Positions 37,301 through 46,669 of a stretch of DNA of 64,000 nt are shown here, piece after piece. This stretch comes from Flavobacterium cheongpyeongense. GTDB taxonomy: Bacteria; Bacteroidota; Bacteroidia; Flavobacteriales; Flavobacteriaceae. Position 1 is the first letter of the stretch. Every line of letters starts with the position of its first letter. The DNA is taken from contig NZ_QJHK01000015.1 of assembly GCF_003202435.1 (NCBI RefSeq), positions 1 through 64,000 on the forward strand, given 5' to 3'. A model generated the notes under the pieces. That model ran no database searches. It was given only the letters and a program-made list of their open reading frames with translations, and was not told the DNA's origin. The translations under genes were made by a program, and so were the position numbers.

Positions 37301-39415
37301 ATGCGTATTACACATTTATTATTAATCATTTCCTGCTTTATTATAAGCTGTAACAAAAAACAGGCTAAAGAGGAATATTACAAATACACCAATAATCTTA
37401 TCAGCGAAACGAGTCCGTACCTTTTGCAGCATGCACACAATCCTGTAGATTGGAATGCATGGAATGAAGAAACATTGAATAAGGCAAAAGCACAAAATAA
37501 ACTTATTATTATTTCTATAGGTTATTCTGCCTGCCATTGGTGCCATGTGATGGAGGAAGAAAGTTTTGAAGATGAGGCTGTGGCAAAATTAATGAATGAT
37601 AATTTTATCAGTATAAAAGTCGACAGGGAAGAACGGCCGGATATTGACCAAATCTACATGAATGCAGTTCAATTAATGACAGGCAAAGGCGGATGGCCAT
37701 TAAACTGTATTGCGCTTCCTGACGGTCGTCCGATTTTTGGAGGTACTTATTTCACAAAAAAGGAGTGGACAAAAGCCTTGACTGAATTGGCTGATTTGTA
37801 CCAAAACAATCCTGAAAAAGCCAGTGAATATGCAGATAAATTAATAAAAGGGATTCACGAACAACAGTTAATTACTGTCAATAATAAAGAAGCCAATTTT
37901 AAAAAATTGGAGATTTTTACTGCTGTGAAATCGTGGCAGAAGGATTTAGATTTTAGAGATGGAGGATTAGTTGGTGAAACGAAATTCCCCATGCCGGGAT
38001 CTTTGCATTTTCTACTTCGCTACGGTGTTCAGAATAAAGACAAAACGATTCAGAAATATGTTCAGACGACACTTACCAAAATGGCAGATGGAGGAATTTA
38101 CGACGCCATTGGTGGAGGTTTTGCAAGATATTCAACAGATTCAAAATGGCACATACCGCATTTCGAAAAAATGCTTTATGATAATGCACAATTAGTAAGT
38201 TTGTATTCCGATGCATATCTGGTAACCAAAGACGAATTATATAAAAAAACGGTTCATGAAACACTGGATTTTGTTGAAAGGGAGCTTATGGACTCTAGCG
38301 GAGCTTTTTATTCTTCTGTAGATGCCGATAGTAAAAACAAGGCTGGAAAACTGGAAGAGGGCGCATATTATGTCTGGAGTAAGGAGGAACTACACTCAAT
38401 ATTAAAATCTGATTACGCTCTTTTTGAAAAGTATTTTAATATTAATGAAAACGGCTTATGGGAAAACAAAAACTATGTTTTATTTAAAAACCAATCTGAT
38501 AAAGATTTTGCTCTTAAAAATAAATTGAGTTTGAAAGAACTTGAATCCAAAGTAAAAAACTGTAAGCAACTGCTTTTAACAGCCAGAAACAAAAGACCGC
38601 TACCTCATTTGGATAATAAAACGCTTACTTCATGGAACGCTTTAATGATAAAAGCTTATGTTAGTGCTTATCGTGTGTTCAGGAATCCGCATTACAAGGA
38701 AATCGCTTTAAAAAATGCCAGCTTTATTGTAAACAGTCAGCTTAAAAAAGATGGAAGTTTATATCATAGTTACAAAGATGGTAAAAGCACTATTGCTGGT
38801 TTTTCAGAAGATTACGCTGCTGTTACAGATGCATTTATTGGGGTGTACCAAATCACACTTGATGAAAATTGGCTAAGGAAAGCCAAACAGTTAACAGATT
38901 ATGCCATGAAACATTTTTGGGATAAAAAAACAAATATGTTTTATTTTACATCTGACACTTCTGAAAATCTAATTACCAGAAAAATGGAAATTGCAGATAA
39001 TGTAATTCCAGGCTCAAATTCAATGATGGCACATAATTTATTTCAGTTGGGGCATTATTATTCAAATAATGAATATGCAAAAACAGCGGAGAATATGTTA
39101 AATAATGTAAGCGAAGAAGCTTTACAATCTCCTGCAGAATATTATAATTGGTTAAATTTAATGCTAAATTATACCGATAATTATTTTGAAGTTGCCCTCT
39201 CTGGAAAAGAGGCTATTGGGAAAACCACTCAATTTTACGGTTACTATCTGCCGAATATCCTTTTGGCCGGAGCTACAAGTGAAAGCAATCTCCCAATTTT
39301 AAAAAATCGTTTTGTAGATAATGAGACCTATATCTATGTCTGTGTAAATAAAGCTTGTAAAAAGCCTGAAAGAGATGTTGTTACGGCAGTTGAAAAAATC
39401 AAAAATAGTTTATAA
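37301..39415 (+). CDS. Thioredoxin-domain protein of the DUF255/YyaL (SPATA20) family
   Basis: The 704-aa protein has an N-terminal lipobox-like segment (LLIISCFIISCNKKQAK), so it is probably an envelope lipoprotein. The family's thioredoxin-like domain follows (NLISETSPYLLQHAHNPVDW, then SIGYSACHWCHVMEEESF with its C-x-x-C pair and VDREERPDIDQIYM). The remainder is an (alpha/alpha)6-barrel with YDAIGGGFARYSTD and HFEKMLYDNAQL. Enzymatic function is not established for the family. It is divergent from the symporter gene and likely a bystander to xylan use, though an epimerase-like role on sugars has been suggested for the barrel fold. Confidence 0.92.
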   Translation: MRITHLLLIISCFIISCNKKQAKEEYYKYTNNLISETSPYLLQHAHNPVDWNAWNEETLNKAKAQNKLIIISIGYSACHWCHVMEEESFEDEAVAKLMNDNFISIKVDREERPDIDQIYMNAVQLMTGKGGWPLNCIALPDGRPIFGGTYFTKKEWTKALTELADLYQNNPEKASEYADKLIKGIHEQQLITVNNKEANFKKLEIFTAVKSWQKDLDFRDGGLVGETKFPMPGSLHFLLRYGVQNKDKTIQKYVQTTLTKMADGGIYDAIGGGFARYSTDSKWHIPHFEKMLYDNAQLVSLYSDAYLVTKDELYKKTVHETLDFVERELMDSSGAFYSSVDADSKNKAGKLEEGAYYVWSKEELHSILKSDYALFEKYFNINENGLWENKNYVLFKNQSDKDFALKNKLSLKELESKVKNCKQLLLTARNKRPLPHLDNKTLTSWNALMIKAYVSAYRVFRNPHYKEIALKNASFIVNSQLKKDGSLYHSYKDGKSTIAGFSEDYAAVTDAFIGVYQITLDENWLRKAKQLTDYAMKHFWDKKTNMFYFTSDTSENLITRKMEIADNVIPGSNSMMAHNLFQLGHYYSNNEYAKTAENMLNNVSEEALQSPAEYYNWLNLMLNYTDNYFEVALSGKEAIGKTTQFYGYYLPNILLAGATSESNLPILKNRFVDNETYIYVCVNKACKKPERDVVTAVEKIKNSL

Positions 39416-39820
39416 GTAATAGGCGTTTCATCAATAATAGTCTTTTCAGAACAAATAAACTTTCTTTTTCAATATTTGAGTTTGAAAAGGAGGTTTTTAT
39501 TTTTAAAACAACAAACTATCTTTTTTATTCATTTTATGTATCATAACTTTTCAATAAACAACCAATTGTTATTATTCTGTTTGTCTTTTTTGAAGATTTT
39601 TGAGTTAAAATTAGATTGATTTACGGCTCGAGATATACGGTTTTTATTGAATTTTATCTTTTATGAGTTTCTTGAAAATTTCAATTAACTGCTGGAAATT
39701 TTTAAATCCCGATTAACAAACAATATGCTCATTACATATAATTCATTTTACAACCTTTTTAAACAAATAAAATGTTTTTAATTGTAAGTATTTATTGAAA
39801 ACTAATAAAATAAACAGTAA

Positions 39821-39833
39821 ACAACCGATTGTG
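39821..39833. promoter_or_regulatory. Operator-like palindrome overlapping a promoter upstream of the GH31/GH43 gene run
   Basis: ACAACCGATTGTG is identical to the copy at 6521-6533. Its TTG at 39830-39832 doubles as the -33 element of the promoter described at 39830-39857, so a bound repressor would block transcription. It lies in the otherwise gene-free stretch 39416-40232. Confidence 0.65.
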
Positions 39834-39857
39834 TATTGATTTATTTCTTTATATTTG
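39830..39857 (+). promoter_or_regulatory. Bacteroidota-type promoter
   Basis: TATATTTG (39850-39857) is an exact match to the TAnnTTTG -7 box, with TTG 17 bp upstream as -33. Transcription would begin near 39863 and head towards the GH31 remnant and GH43 genes, but it first meets a terminator at 40128-40160. Confidence 0.6.
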
Positions 39858-40127
39858 TAAGAAATACACTTATTGTTAGTAGGGACTTAATTAGCTTTTA
39901 ATTTTGTTTAAACAATTGTTTTATTGCAGTCCCAATGCATTTTGGTAATAGAAATGAAGTGCCATAAAAAGAATACGTAATAGTGGTGATTAAAATTTAT
40001 AAAGATATTATAGGCCAAAATCAGTATTGAAAAAATTTTGAGAAGGGTTTGAAAGTTAATAATTGGTTATATGTGTTATTTGCATAATAGTTTTATAGCT
40101 AATATGTTAGTGTTAGTTTTTTAAATT

Positions 40128-40160
40128 AAAGCCGGAAGTTTAAATCCCTTTCGGCTTTTT
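40128..40160 (+). terminator. Intrinsic terminator or attenuator ahead of the GH31 remnant
   Basis: AAAGCCGGAAG pairs with CTTTCGGCTTT (one wobble) and is followed by a T run. It lies about 70 bp before the start codon at 40233 and about 265 bp after the promoter box, so it may attenuate the xylan transcript or end a short leader RNA. No gene was found in 39416-40232. Confidence 0.7.
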
Positions 40161-40232
40161 CATTACAGAATCATTTATTGAACAAAACTGCTTTTTGAGT
40201 CAAACAAGAATTAAAAATGAATTATTTAAATC

Positions 40233-41482
40233 ATGAAGTTAAAAATCATTTTAGCGTTTTTTGTTTTACTTAGCTTATGCCATGCACGGTCACAGCAAAT
40301 AAAATTGCAAAAGATTGTATACATTTTACTTTTTGGCTTTTTGTTCACTTCCATTAGTGCGCAAGAATATAAAAAGTATGCCTTAAGTAAAGATAAATTA
40401 TTATCTGAGGGTGTACTAAATATCATTTCTCTTACCGAAAAATCGATACGCATACAATATCAAATAGAAAATAAAAAAGAAGCACAAGAGTTTGTTTTCA
40501 TAAATAAGCCTAATGCGCCCCGTTTTTCATTAAAAGAAAATACAAATAGTTTAGAATTCAGCACAAAAAGTATTGTAGTTAACTACAATAAAAAAACAGG
40601 TGTACTGACCTATAGTGATAAATTAGGGAATGTATTTCTTAGAGAAAAAGCAAATACAAGGTTATTAAAACCCAATACTATTATGGGAGAACCTTGTTTT
40701 ATAGCTGAACAAGGATTTGAATCTCCTCAGGATGAATATTTATTCGGATTAGGACAGTTTCAGGATGGTTTTTATAATTTAAAAAATACCACCAGAAAAT
40801 TAATTCAGGTCAATACACAAATCGCTATTCCGTTTTTGGTATCCAATAAAGGATATGGATTGTTATGGCATCAATATGGACTGACCTATTTTAATTCAAC
40901 GAATCAGGAGATTCCTTTGATTATGGATTTCAATAATGACATCGCTGCTGTAAGTAACGCTTACGAAGATATGTTTGGCAAGGCATTCTTAATAGCGCCT
41001 GTTACTGCTCCTGATGTTACCAATTGGGAGGTTTACCTGCCAAAGCAAAATGCCTGGTTTGATTTCTGGACCGGCAAGCGATTTGAAGGAGGACAGACGA
41101 TTTCTTTTCCGGCACCATTAGACAAAATTCCGGTTTTCGTAAAAGAAGGCTAAATTCTACCCATGGGTAATGTAATTCAGAATACGAATTCTAAACAAGA
41201 TGAACTTGAAATTCGGATTTATATCGGTAAGGATGCAGTGTTTACAATTTATAATGATGAAGGTGATATTACAATTATGAAAAAGGAAAGCATATTGAAA
41301 TTCCTATGGTCTGGAACGAGAAAAATCAAACCCTGACGCTGGAAAAACAAAAAGGAAGTTATAAGGATCAAACAGCCCAATATACCATGAATATTGTCTG
41401 GATCACCGGAAAACAAAACAATACCATTTCTGAAACAATAAAGTATGTTGGGAAGAAAGTGGTAGTAAAAAAGACAAATTAA
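40233..41482 (+). pseudogene. GH31 alpha-xylosidase/alpha-glucosidase remnant, catalytic barrel deleted
   Basis: The first 306 codons read as the GH31 N-terminal domain (EYLFGLGQFQDGFYNL, GYGLLWHQYGLTYFN). They then jump, near 40915, straight to the far end of the barrel (NNDIAAVSNAYEDMFGKAFL, DFWTGKRFEGGQTISFPAPL). The catalytic aspartates are lost. A TAA replaces one codon at 41151-41153 (KEG-stop-ILPMG). A frameshift near 41265 then leads to YEKGKHIEIPMVWNEKNQ and a final stop at 41480-41482. The N-terminus carries two signal peptides in tandem, MKLKIILAFFVLLSLCHARS and KLQKIVYILLFGFLFTSISA, joined where the second would have had ATG but has ATA. Intact GH31 is roughly three times longer. 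This enzyme is dead. Confidence 0.92.
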
Positions 41483-41554
41483 TGATACTGAATTTCAATG
41501 CGATATAATAACCACAACATTACCCATTAATTATACAAACCAAAAAATATTACA

Positions 41555-42517
41555 ATGAAAAACCACATCAAAATTTTATTTGCATTACTATGTTGTCTGT
41601 CAATACTTAAAACTACAGCACAAAATCCTATTATAAAAAATATTTTCACTGCAGATCCGGCGCCTATCGTACATAAAGGAACTTTGTATTTATACACTGG
41701 ACACGATGTAGCAACCGAGCAGGATACTAATTATAAAATGGCTGATTGGCGTGTGTATTCGACAACCGATATGGCTACTTGGAAAGATCATGGATCGCCG
41801 CTATCTCCCAGTACATTTTCCTGGGCTACCGGAGATGCTTATGCGGCACAATGTATCGAGCGAAATGGAAAGTTTTACTGGTTTGTTTCTACGTTTCACA
41901 AAAAAAATGAGGTCAGTGCAGGCGGTGCTGCAATAGGCGTAGCAGTTTCTGACAGTCCGACTGGTCCTTTTAAAGATGCGATTGGGAAAGCGCTTATCAT
42001 TAACGAAATGACTACCGACATGAAGTATGCCTGGGATGATATTGACCCGACGGTATTTGTCGATGATGATGGCCAGGCGTATATGTTTTGGGGAAATGGA
42101 AGCTGTAAATGGGTAAAACTGAAAAAGAACATGATTGAATTGGATAGCCCAGTTACCACCTTTAAACCTAAAAATTATATCGAAGGGCCGTGGGTATATA
42201 AACGAAAAGGAATTTATTATTTGGTCTATGCCAGCGCAGGAACAAAACCCGAAATGATTGAATATTGCACCGCCAAAAATCCAGCCGGACCATGGACGTA
42301 TCAGGGCATTATTCAGGAAAATGTACCTAACAGTTTTACAACACATCCGGGTATTATTGACTACAAAGGCAAATCATATTTTTTTTATCACAACGGAAGT
42401 TTGCCTACAGGCGGTAGTTACAGGCGTTCTGTTTGTGTAGACTATATGTATTATAATGAGGACGGAACCATTCAAAAAATAGTACAAACTACTGAAGGTG
42501 TCAGCAAAATCAAGTAA
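41555..42517 (+). CDS. GH43 glycosidase, probable arabinofuranosidase/xylosidase
   Basis: The 320-aa secreted single-domain GH43 has a signal peptide (LSILKTTAQ). Catalytic residues of the five-bladed propeller are visible: base Asp in FTADPAPIVHKGTLYLYTGH, modulator Asp in AWDDIDPTVFVDDDGQAYMF and acid Glu in YIEGPWVYKRKGIYYLVYA. It would cleave terminal arabinose or xylose from arabinoxylan fragments; the exact sugar cannot be set from sequence. It opens a run of four intact same-strand genes with short gaps (29, 8 and 24 bp): GH43, GH43, GH8, CE1. Confidence 0.94.
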   Translation: MKNHIKILFALLCCLSILKTTAQNPIIKNIFTADPAPIVHKGTLYLYTGHDVATEQDTNYKMADWRVYSTTDMATWKDHGSPLSPSTFSWATGDAYAAQCIERNGKFYWFVSTFHKKNEVSAGGAAIGVAVSDSPTGPFKDAIGKALIINEMTTDMKYAWDDIDPTVFVDDDGQAYMFWGNGSCKWVKLKKNMIELDSPVTTFKPKNYIEGPWVYKRKGIYYLVYASAGTKPEMIEYCTAKNPAGPWTYQGIIQENVPNSFTTHPGIIDYKGKSYFFYHNGSLPTGGSYRRSVCVDYMYYNEDGTIQKIVQTTEGVSKIK

Positions 42518-42546
42518 ACGTTATTCTTAATTTAATATTTTATCCT

Positions 42547-44097
42547 ATGAAAAAAAGAATTAGGTTCATTTTATTCTTCTTTGTTTTGCTTATTCAGGCT
42601 GTTACTTTTGCACAAGCCCAGAATCCGTTAATTTTTGCTGATGTGCCTGATATGGCCATAATCAGGGTTGGTGCAACTTATTATATGAGTAGTACTACGA
42701 TGCACATGAGTCCAGGTCTGCCAATTATGAAATCCACAGATCTTGTCAATTGGAAACTGATCAACTATGCATATGATATTTTAGCCGATAAGCCGGAACT
42801 AAATTTGACAGAAGGAAAAAGTATGTACGGAAGAGGTTCCTGGGCAAGTAGTTTACGGTTTCACAACGGAACATATTATGTAACCACTTTTTCTGGAACA
42901 ACAGGAGAAACTTATATTTTTAAAACTAAAGATATAGAAAAAGGAAATTGGCAAAGGGCTTCTTTTAAGCCTTCTTATCACGACCATTCCTTGTTTTTTG
43001 ATGATGATGGCAAAGCGTATTTAATCTACGGAGCCGGTCAAATCAAATTGGTAGAGCTAAATGATGATTTAACAGGAATAAAACAAGGTGTTCCGGAGAA
43101 AGTTATTATAGAAAATGCCAGTGCACCTGTCGGAAATAACATCATGTTAGGTGCTGAAGGTTCTCAGTTGTTTAAAATAAAAGGGAAATATTATTTATTT
43201 AATATTTGCTGGCCTCAGGGCGGAATGCGCACCGTAATCATACACCGGGCAGACAATATTAATGGTCCATGGGAGGGAAAAGTAGCCTTGCAGGATTTAG
43301 GTGTTGCTCAGGGCGGATTGATAGATACGCCTGACGGACGCTGGTTTTCCTATCTTTTTCGGGATTATGGCGCTGTTGGCCGCATTCCTTATCTGGTTCC
43401 GGTACAATGGGAAGACGGCTGGCCCATATTAGGTGAAAAGGGCAAGGTGCCGGAAAAGTTAGACCTGCCAGCCGGTAGAGGTTTGATTCCGAATTTGGTT
43501 GCTTCTGATGAATTCAGTCGCAAGAACGGTCAGGTAGCATTGCCATTAGTTTGGCAATGGAATCATAATCCGGATAATAAACTCTGGTCTTTAAAAGAAA
43601 GAAAAGGATTCCTGCGTCTTAAAACAGGAAGAATTGATACTGATTTTCTTTTAGCCAGAAATACATTAACACAACGCACTATTGGTCCTACCAGCTCGGC
43701 TTCTGTTGCTCTGGATGTTTCTAAAATGAAAGAAGGTGATTTTGCCGGATTATCAGCTTTACAAAAAGAATACGGATTGGTTGGGGTAAAAGTTGAAGGG
43801 GATAAAAAAGCAATAGTAATGATTACTACTAATAAGGATAAAACTGTTGAAGTACAGCGAATCGCTTTAGATCAAAACCAGGTCTATTTCAAAATTGATT
43901 GTGATTTTACGAATAAAAAAGATGAAGCTGCTTTTTTCTACAGTTTAGATGGAAAAGGGTGGAAGCCGATAGGGGAGAGTTTAAAAATGAAGTATACGCT
44001 TCCGCATTTTATGGGCTATCGTTTTGGCATATTCAATTATGCCACAAAAAATACGGGTGGATATGTTGATTTTGATTGGTTTAGAATTAAATACTAA
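42547..44097 (+). CDS. GH43 glycosidase with C-terminal beta-sandwich (GH43_12-like)
   Basis: A 516-aa secreted enzyme (signal peptide to VTFAQAQ). The propeller has its base Asp in FADVPDMAIIRVGATYYMSS, modulator Asp in YHDHSLFFDDDGKAYLIYG and acid Glu in GAEGSQLFKIKGKYYLF. From about residue 330 a concanavalin-like beta-sandwich follows (WQWNHNPDNKLWSL to FGIFNYATKNTGGYVDFDWF), as in the long beta-xylosidase/arabinofuranosidase subfamilies. Its role is removal of side chains or terminal xylose. Co-directional with GH8 and separated from it by 8 bp. Confidence 0.93.
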   Translation: MKKRIRFILFFFVLLIQAVTFAQAQNPLIFADVPDMAIIRVGATYYMSSTTMHMSPGLPIMKSTDLVNWKLINYAYDILADKPELNLTEGKSMYGRGSWASSLRFHNGTYYVTTFSGTTGETYIFKTKDIEKGNWQRASFKPSYHDHSLFFDDDGKAYLIYGAGQIKLVELNDDLTGIKQGVPEKVIIENASAPVGNNIMLGAEGSQLFKIKGKYYLFNICWPQGGMRTVIIHRADNINGPWEGKVALQDLGVAQGGLIDTPDGRWFSYLFRDYGAVGRIPYLVPVQWEDGWPILGEKGKVPEKLDLPAGRGLIPNLVASDEFSRKNGQVALPLVWQWNHNPDNKLWSLKERKGFLRLKTGRIDTDFLLARNTLTQRTIGPTSSASVALDVSKMKEGDFAGLSALQKEYGLVGVKVEGDKKAIVMITTNKDKTVEVQRIALDQNQVYFKIDCDFTNKKDEAAFFYSLDGKGWKPIGESLKMKYTLPHFMGYRFGIFNYATKNTGGYVDFDWFRIKY

Positions 44098-44105
44098 GAT
44101 AAATT

Positions 44106-45404
44106 ATGATAACAGATAAAAATTTCACAAGTGTTTTTTTGATTAGAATTTGGTATTTGATATTGGTTTTCATATTCATTGTACCCGTTTTAGCCTTTGG
44201 TCAAAGTAAAAAGAAAACAGAAAAATCAGAATCAAAAAGACCTCAATACCGCAATCTTTTTAAGGAGGCAGGTTATAGTCAGGCTGAAATAGAAAAAAAA
44301 TTAGCCAAAGCCTATTATGATGTTTTTGAAGGACCCAATAAAGTATATTTTGAAGAAAGCGATTCTTTAGGATATGTTTCGGATGTCAAAAATAAAGATG
44401 CCCGCACCGAAGGAATGTCATATGGAATGATGGTCGCGGTTCAGCTTAACAAAAAAGAGGTTTTTGACCGCATCTGGAGATGGTCTGTCAAATACATGCA
44501 GCATCAGGACGGACCCAGAGAAGGTTATTTTGCATGGAGTGTCAATCCTGAAACCAAAAAGCAAAATTCGGCTGGTTCTGCTTCAGATGGAGAATTATAT
44601 TATATTACCAGTTTACTTTTTGCTTCTAACAAATGGGGAAATGATACCGGAATACATTACTACAATGAAGCCAGAAGAATATTGGATGCCATGTGGAAAA
44701 AAGACGGCACCGGTAATATTCATAATATCATCAATACCGAACACAAACAAATATCTTTCGTGCCTGAAGGTGGCGGATACAACTGGACTGATCCTTCTTA
44801 CCATGTTCCGGCGTTTTACGAAATATGGGCCTTGTATGCCAAAGATGGCCACGAGCAATTTTATAAGGAATGTGCTGATGTTTCGCGTAATTTTCTCCAT
44901 AAAGCGACTCATCCGGTAACGGGATTAAATTCAGATTACACCGAATTCACCGGAGAACCGCATCCTACACCATGGATGCCCGCCGGATTTCGTTACGATT
45001 CGTGGCGTGTGCCTATGAACATTGCGATGGATTATACCTGGTATGGAAAAGATAAAAAATGGCAGGAAGAATATGCCCGAAAATTTCAAATTTTTCTTAG
45101 ATCAAAGGGATTAGATACTTTTGACGATCAGTTTAATCTCGATGGTTCTAAACCGGAATTTATACTGCAGGCTGGTCCGGTTAAAAAACTCCGACATTCC
45201 ATCGGATTGGTAGCAACCTCGGCTACGGCTTCATTAGTTAATCCTGATATGGAAAGTCTGGACTTTGTTCACGCGCTTTGGAACGCGAAGCTTGAACCGT
45301 ATAAGGACGGTTATTTTGATCCGTATTATGATGGTTTAATGTATCTCTTTAGTATAATGCATCTTAGTGGGAATTATCAAATTATAAATCCGGCAGTTAA
45401 ATAA
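44106..45404 (+). CDS. GH8 reducing-end xylose-releasing exo-oligoxylanase
   Basis: A 432-aa (alpha/alpha)6-barrel of family 8, with an N-terminal signal or anchor (IWYLILVFIFIVPVLAFGQ). The general acid Glu is in DARTEGMSYGMMVAVQL. The next conserved blocks are YFAWSVNPETKKQNSAGSAS, SDGELYYITSLLFASNKWG and WTDPSYHVPAFYEIWA. Architecture fits the Rex-type exo-oligoxylanases that trim xylose from the reducing end, rather than GH8 cellulases; the xylan neighbours agree. Nothing appears truncated. Confidence 0.93.
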   Translation: MITDKNFTSVFLIRIWYLILVFIFIVPVLAFGQSKKKTEKSESKRPQYRNLFKEAGYSQAEIEKKLAKAYYDVFEGPNKVYFEESDSLGYVSDVKNKDARTEGMSYGMMVAVQLNKKEVFDRIWRWSVKYMQHQDGPREGYFAWSVNPETKKQNSAGSASDGELYYITSLLFASNKWGNDTGIHYYNEARRILDAMWKKDGTGNIHNIINTEHKQISFVPEGGGYNWTDPSYHVPAFYEIWALYAKDGHEQFYKECADVSRNFLHKATHPVTGLNSDYTEFTGEPHPTPWMPAGFRYDSWRVPMNIAMDYTWYGKDKKWQEEYARKFQIFLRSKGLDTFDDQFNLDGSKPEFILQAGPVKKLRHSIGLVATSATASLVNPDMESLDFVHALWNAKLEPYKDGYFDPYYDGLMYLFSIMHLSGNYQIINPAVK

Positions 45405-45428
45405 AATTTAAACTTAAAAAATAAAAAT

Positions 45429-46550
45429 ATGAAACAGTATACAATTGTTCTCTTATGGGGCTTTATTTTATCAGGTTTTACAGTTTTTTCACAAACCAAT
45501 CAGGCTGTTGCGGAAGATTTTAAACCTTCAACCGTCAATCAGCCCGGACAGGAATATCCACAAGTGAATTCTCAGGGTTATGCCAGATTTCAAATCCTGG
45601 CTCCCGAAGCCAAATCAGTTGTTGTAAGCCTTGGACTAGGTGGCGCAAAAGGAGGTACCCCCCTTGCCAAAGGGGAAGATGGTTTGTGGAGAGGCACCAC
45701 CGCTGGCGCCATGGATGAAGGATTTCATTATTATCACGTAACGGTCGACGGAGGTGTTTTTAACGATCCGGGTGCACTCAATTTTTACGGCTCTACCCGT
45801 TGGGAAAGCGGAATCGAAATTCCGGCTCATGATCAGGATTTTTATGCCTTAAAAAATGTTCCGCACGGAAATGTGCAGCAAATTCTTTTTCCTTCAAAAA
45901 GCACTAATACCTCACGCAGGGCTTATGTTTATACGCCGCCAGGTTATGATAAAGAAAAAGCAAAGAAATATCCGGTTTTGTATCTGCAGCACGGCTGGGG
46001 AGAAGATGAAACAGCGTGGAGCAATCAGGGACGTGTTAATTTGATTATGGATAATTTAATTGCAGAAGGTAAAATAAAACCATTCCTTATTGTAATGACC
46101 TACGGAATGACCAATGAAATTAAATATGGTGGTCTGGCAAGTTTTAAAATTGAACCCTTTCAGAATGTTCTCACAGAGGAATTAATTCCTTATATGGATT
46201 CAAATTTCCGTACCCTTGCCAATCACGCTAACCGTGCAATGGCGGGATTATCGATGGGAGGAATGGAAACAAAATCGATAACCCTTAATAAACCTGAAGT
46301 TTTCTCTCACTACGCACTTCTTAGTGGAGGAACTTATAAGCCGGAAGACATTAAGGACAAATCAAAAGTCAAACTAATCTTTTTAAGTTGTGGAAGTAAA
46401 GAGCGCCCTGATGGGGTTAAAAATGCGGTTTCAACACTTAAAACTGCCGGCTTTAATGCTGTTTCCTATGTTTCGGAAAACACCGGGCATGAATTTCAAA
46501 CATGGCGCCGAAGTTTCAAAGAATTAGCACCGCTTTTGTTTAAAGAATAG
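45429..46550 (+). CDS. CE1-family esterase with N-terminal Ig-like domain, probable feruloyl/acetyl-xylan esterase
   Basis: A 373-aa secreted esterase. After the signal peptide (SGFTVFSQ) comes an early-set/CBM48-like domain (about 35-125: YARFQILAPEAKSVVVSLGL, GFHYYHVTVDGGVFNDPG). The alpha/beta-hydrolase follows, with YPVLYLQHGWGEDETAW, nucleophile Ser in RAMAGLSMGGMETKS and a late His in ENTGHEFQTWRRSF. It would remove ferulate or acetate ester decorations that block xylanases. It is the last intact gene of the GH43-GH43-GH8-CE1 run. Confidence 0.93.
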   Translation: MKQYTIVLLWGFILSGFTVFSQTNQAVAEDFKPSTVNQPGQEYPQVNSQGYARFQILAPEAKSVVVSLGLGGAKGGTPLAKGEDGLWRGTTAGAMDEGFHYYHVTVDGGVFNDPGALNFYGSTRWESGIEIPAHDQDFYALKNVPHGNVQQILFPSKSTNTSRRAYVYTPPGYDKEKAKKYPVLYLQHGWGEDETAWSNQGRVNLIMDNLIAEGKIKPFLIVMTYGMTNEIKYGGLASFKIEPFQNVLTEELIPYMDSNFRTLANHANRAMAGLSMGGMETKSITLNKPEVFSHYALLSGGTYKPEDIKDKSKVKLIFLSCGSKERPDGVKNAVSTLKTAGFNAVSYVSENTGHEFQTWRRSFKELAPLLFKE

Positions 46551-46669
46551 ATTTTCAATATACTAATCCATTGATCTGAACAAGTACATAATAATAGTTG
46601 CTGATGAATTAAGCTGACCATAATAGCTAACAATTCAGCTGTTTGGATTGATAAATTAAAATCTAAATT

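Noticed and set aside
45640..45685. Palindromic GGTACC and CCCCTT/AAGGGG sequence within the esterase gene
   Set aside because: It encodes a normal loop of the N-terminal domain and keeps frame; no sign of insertion.
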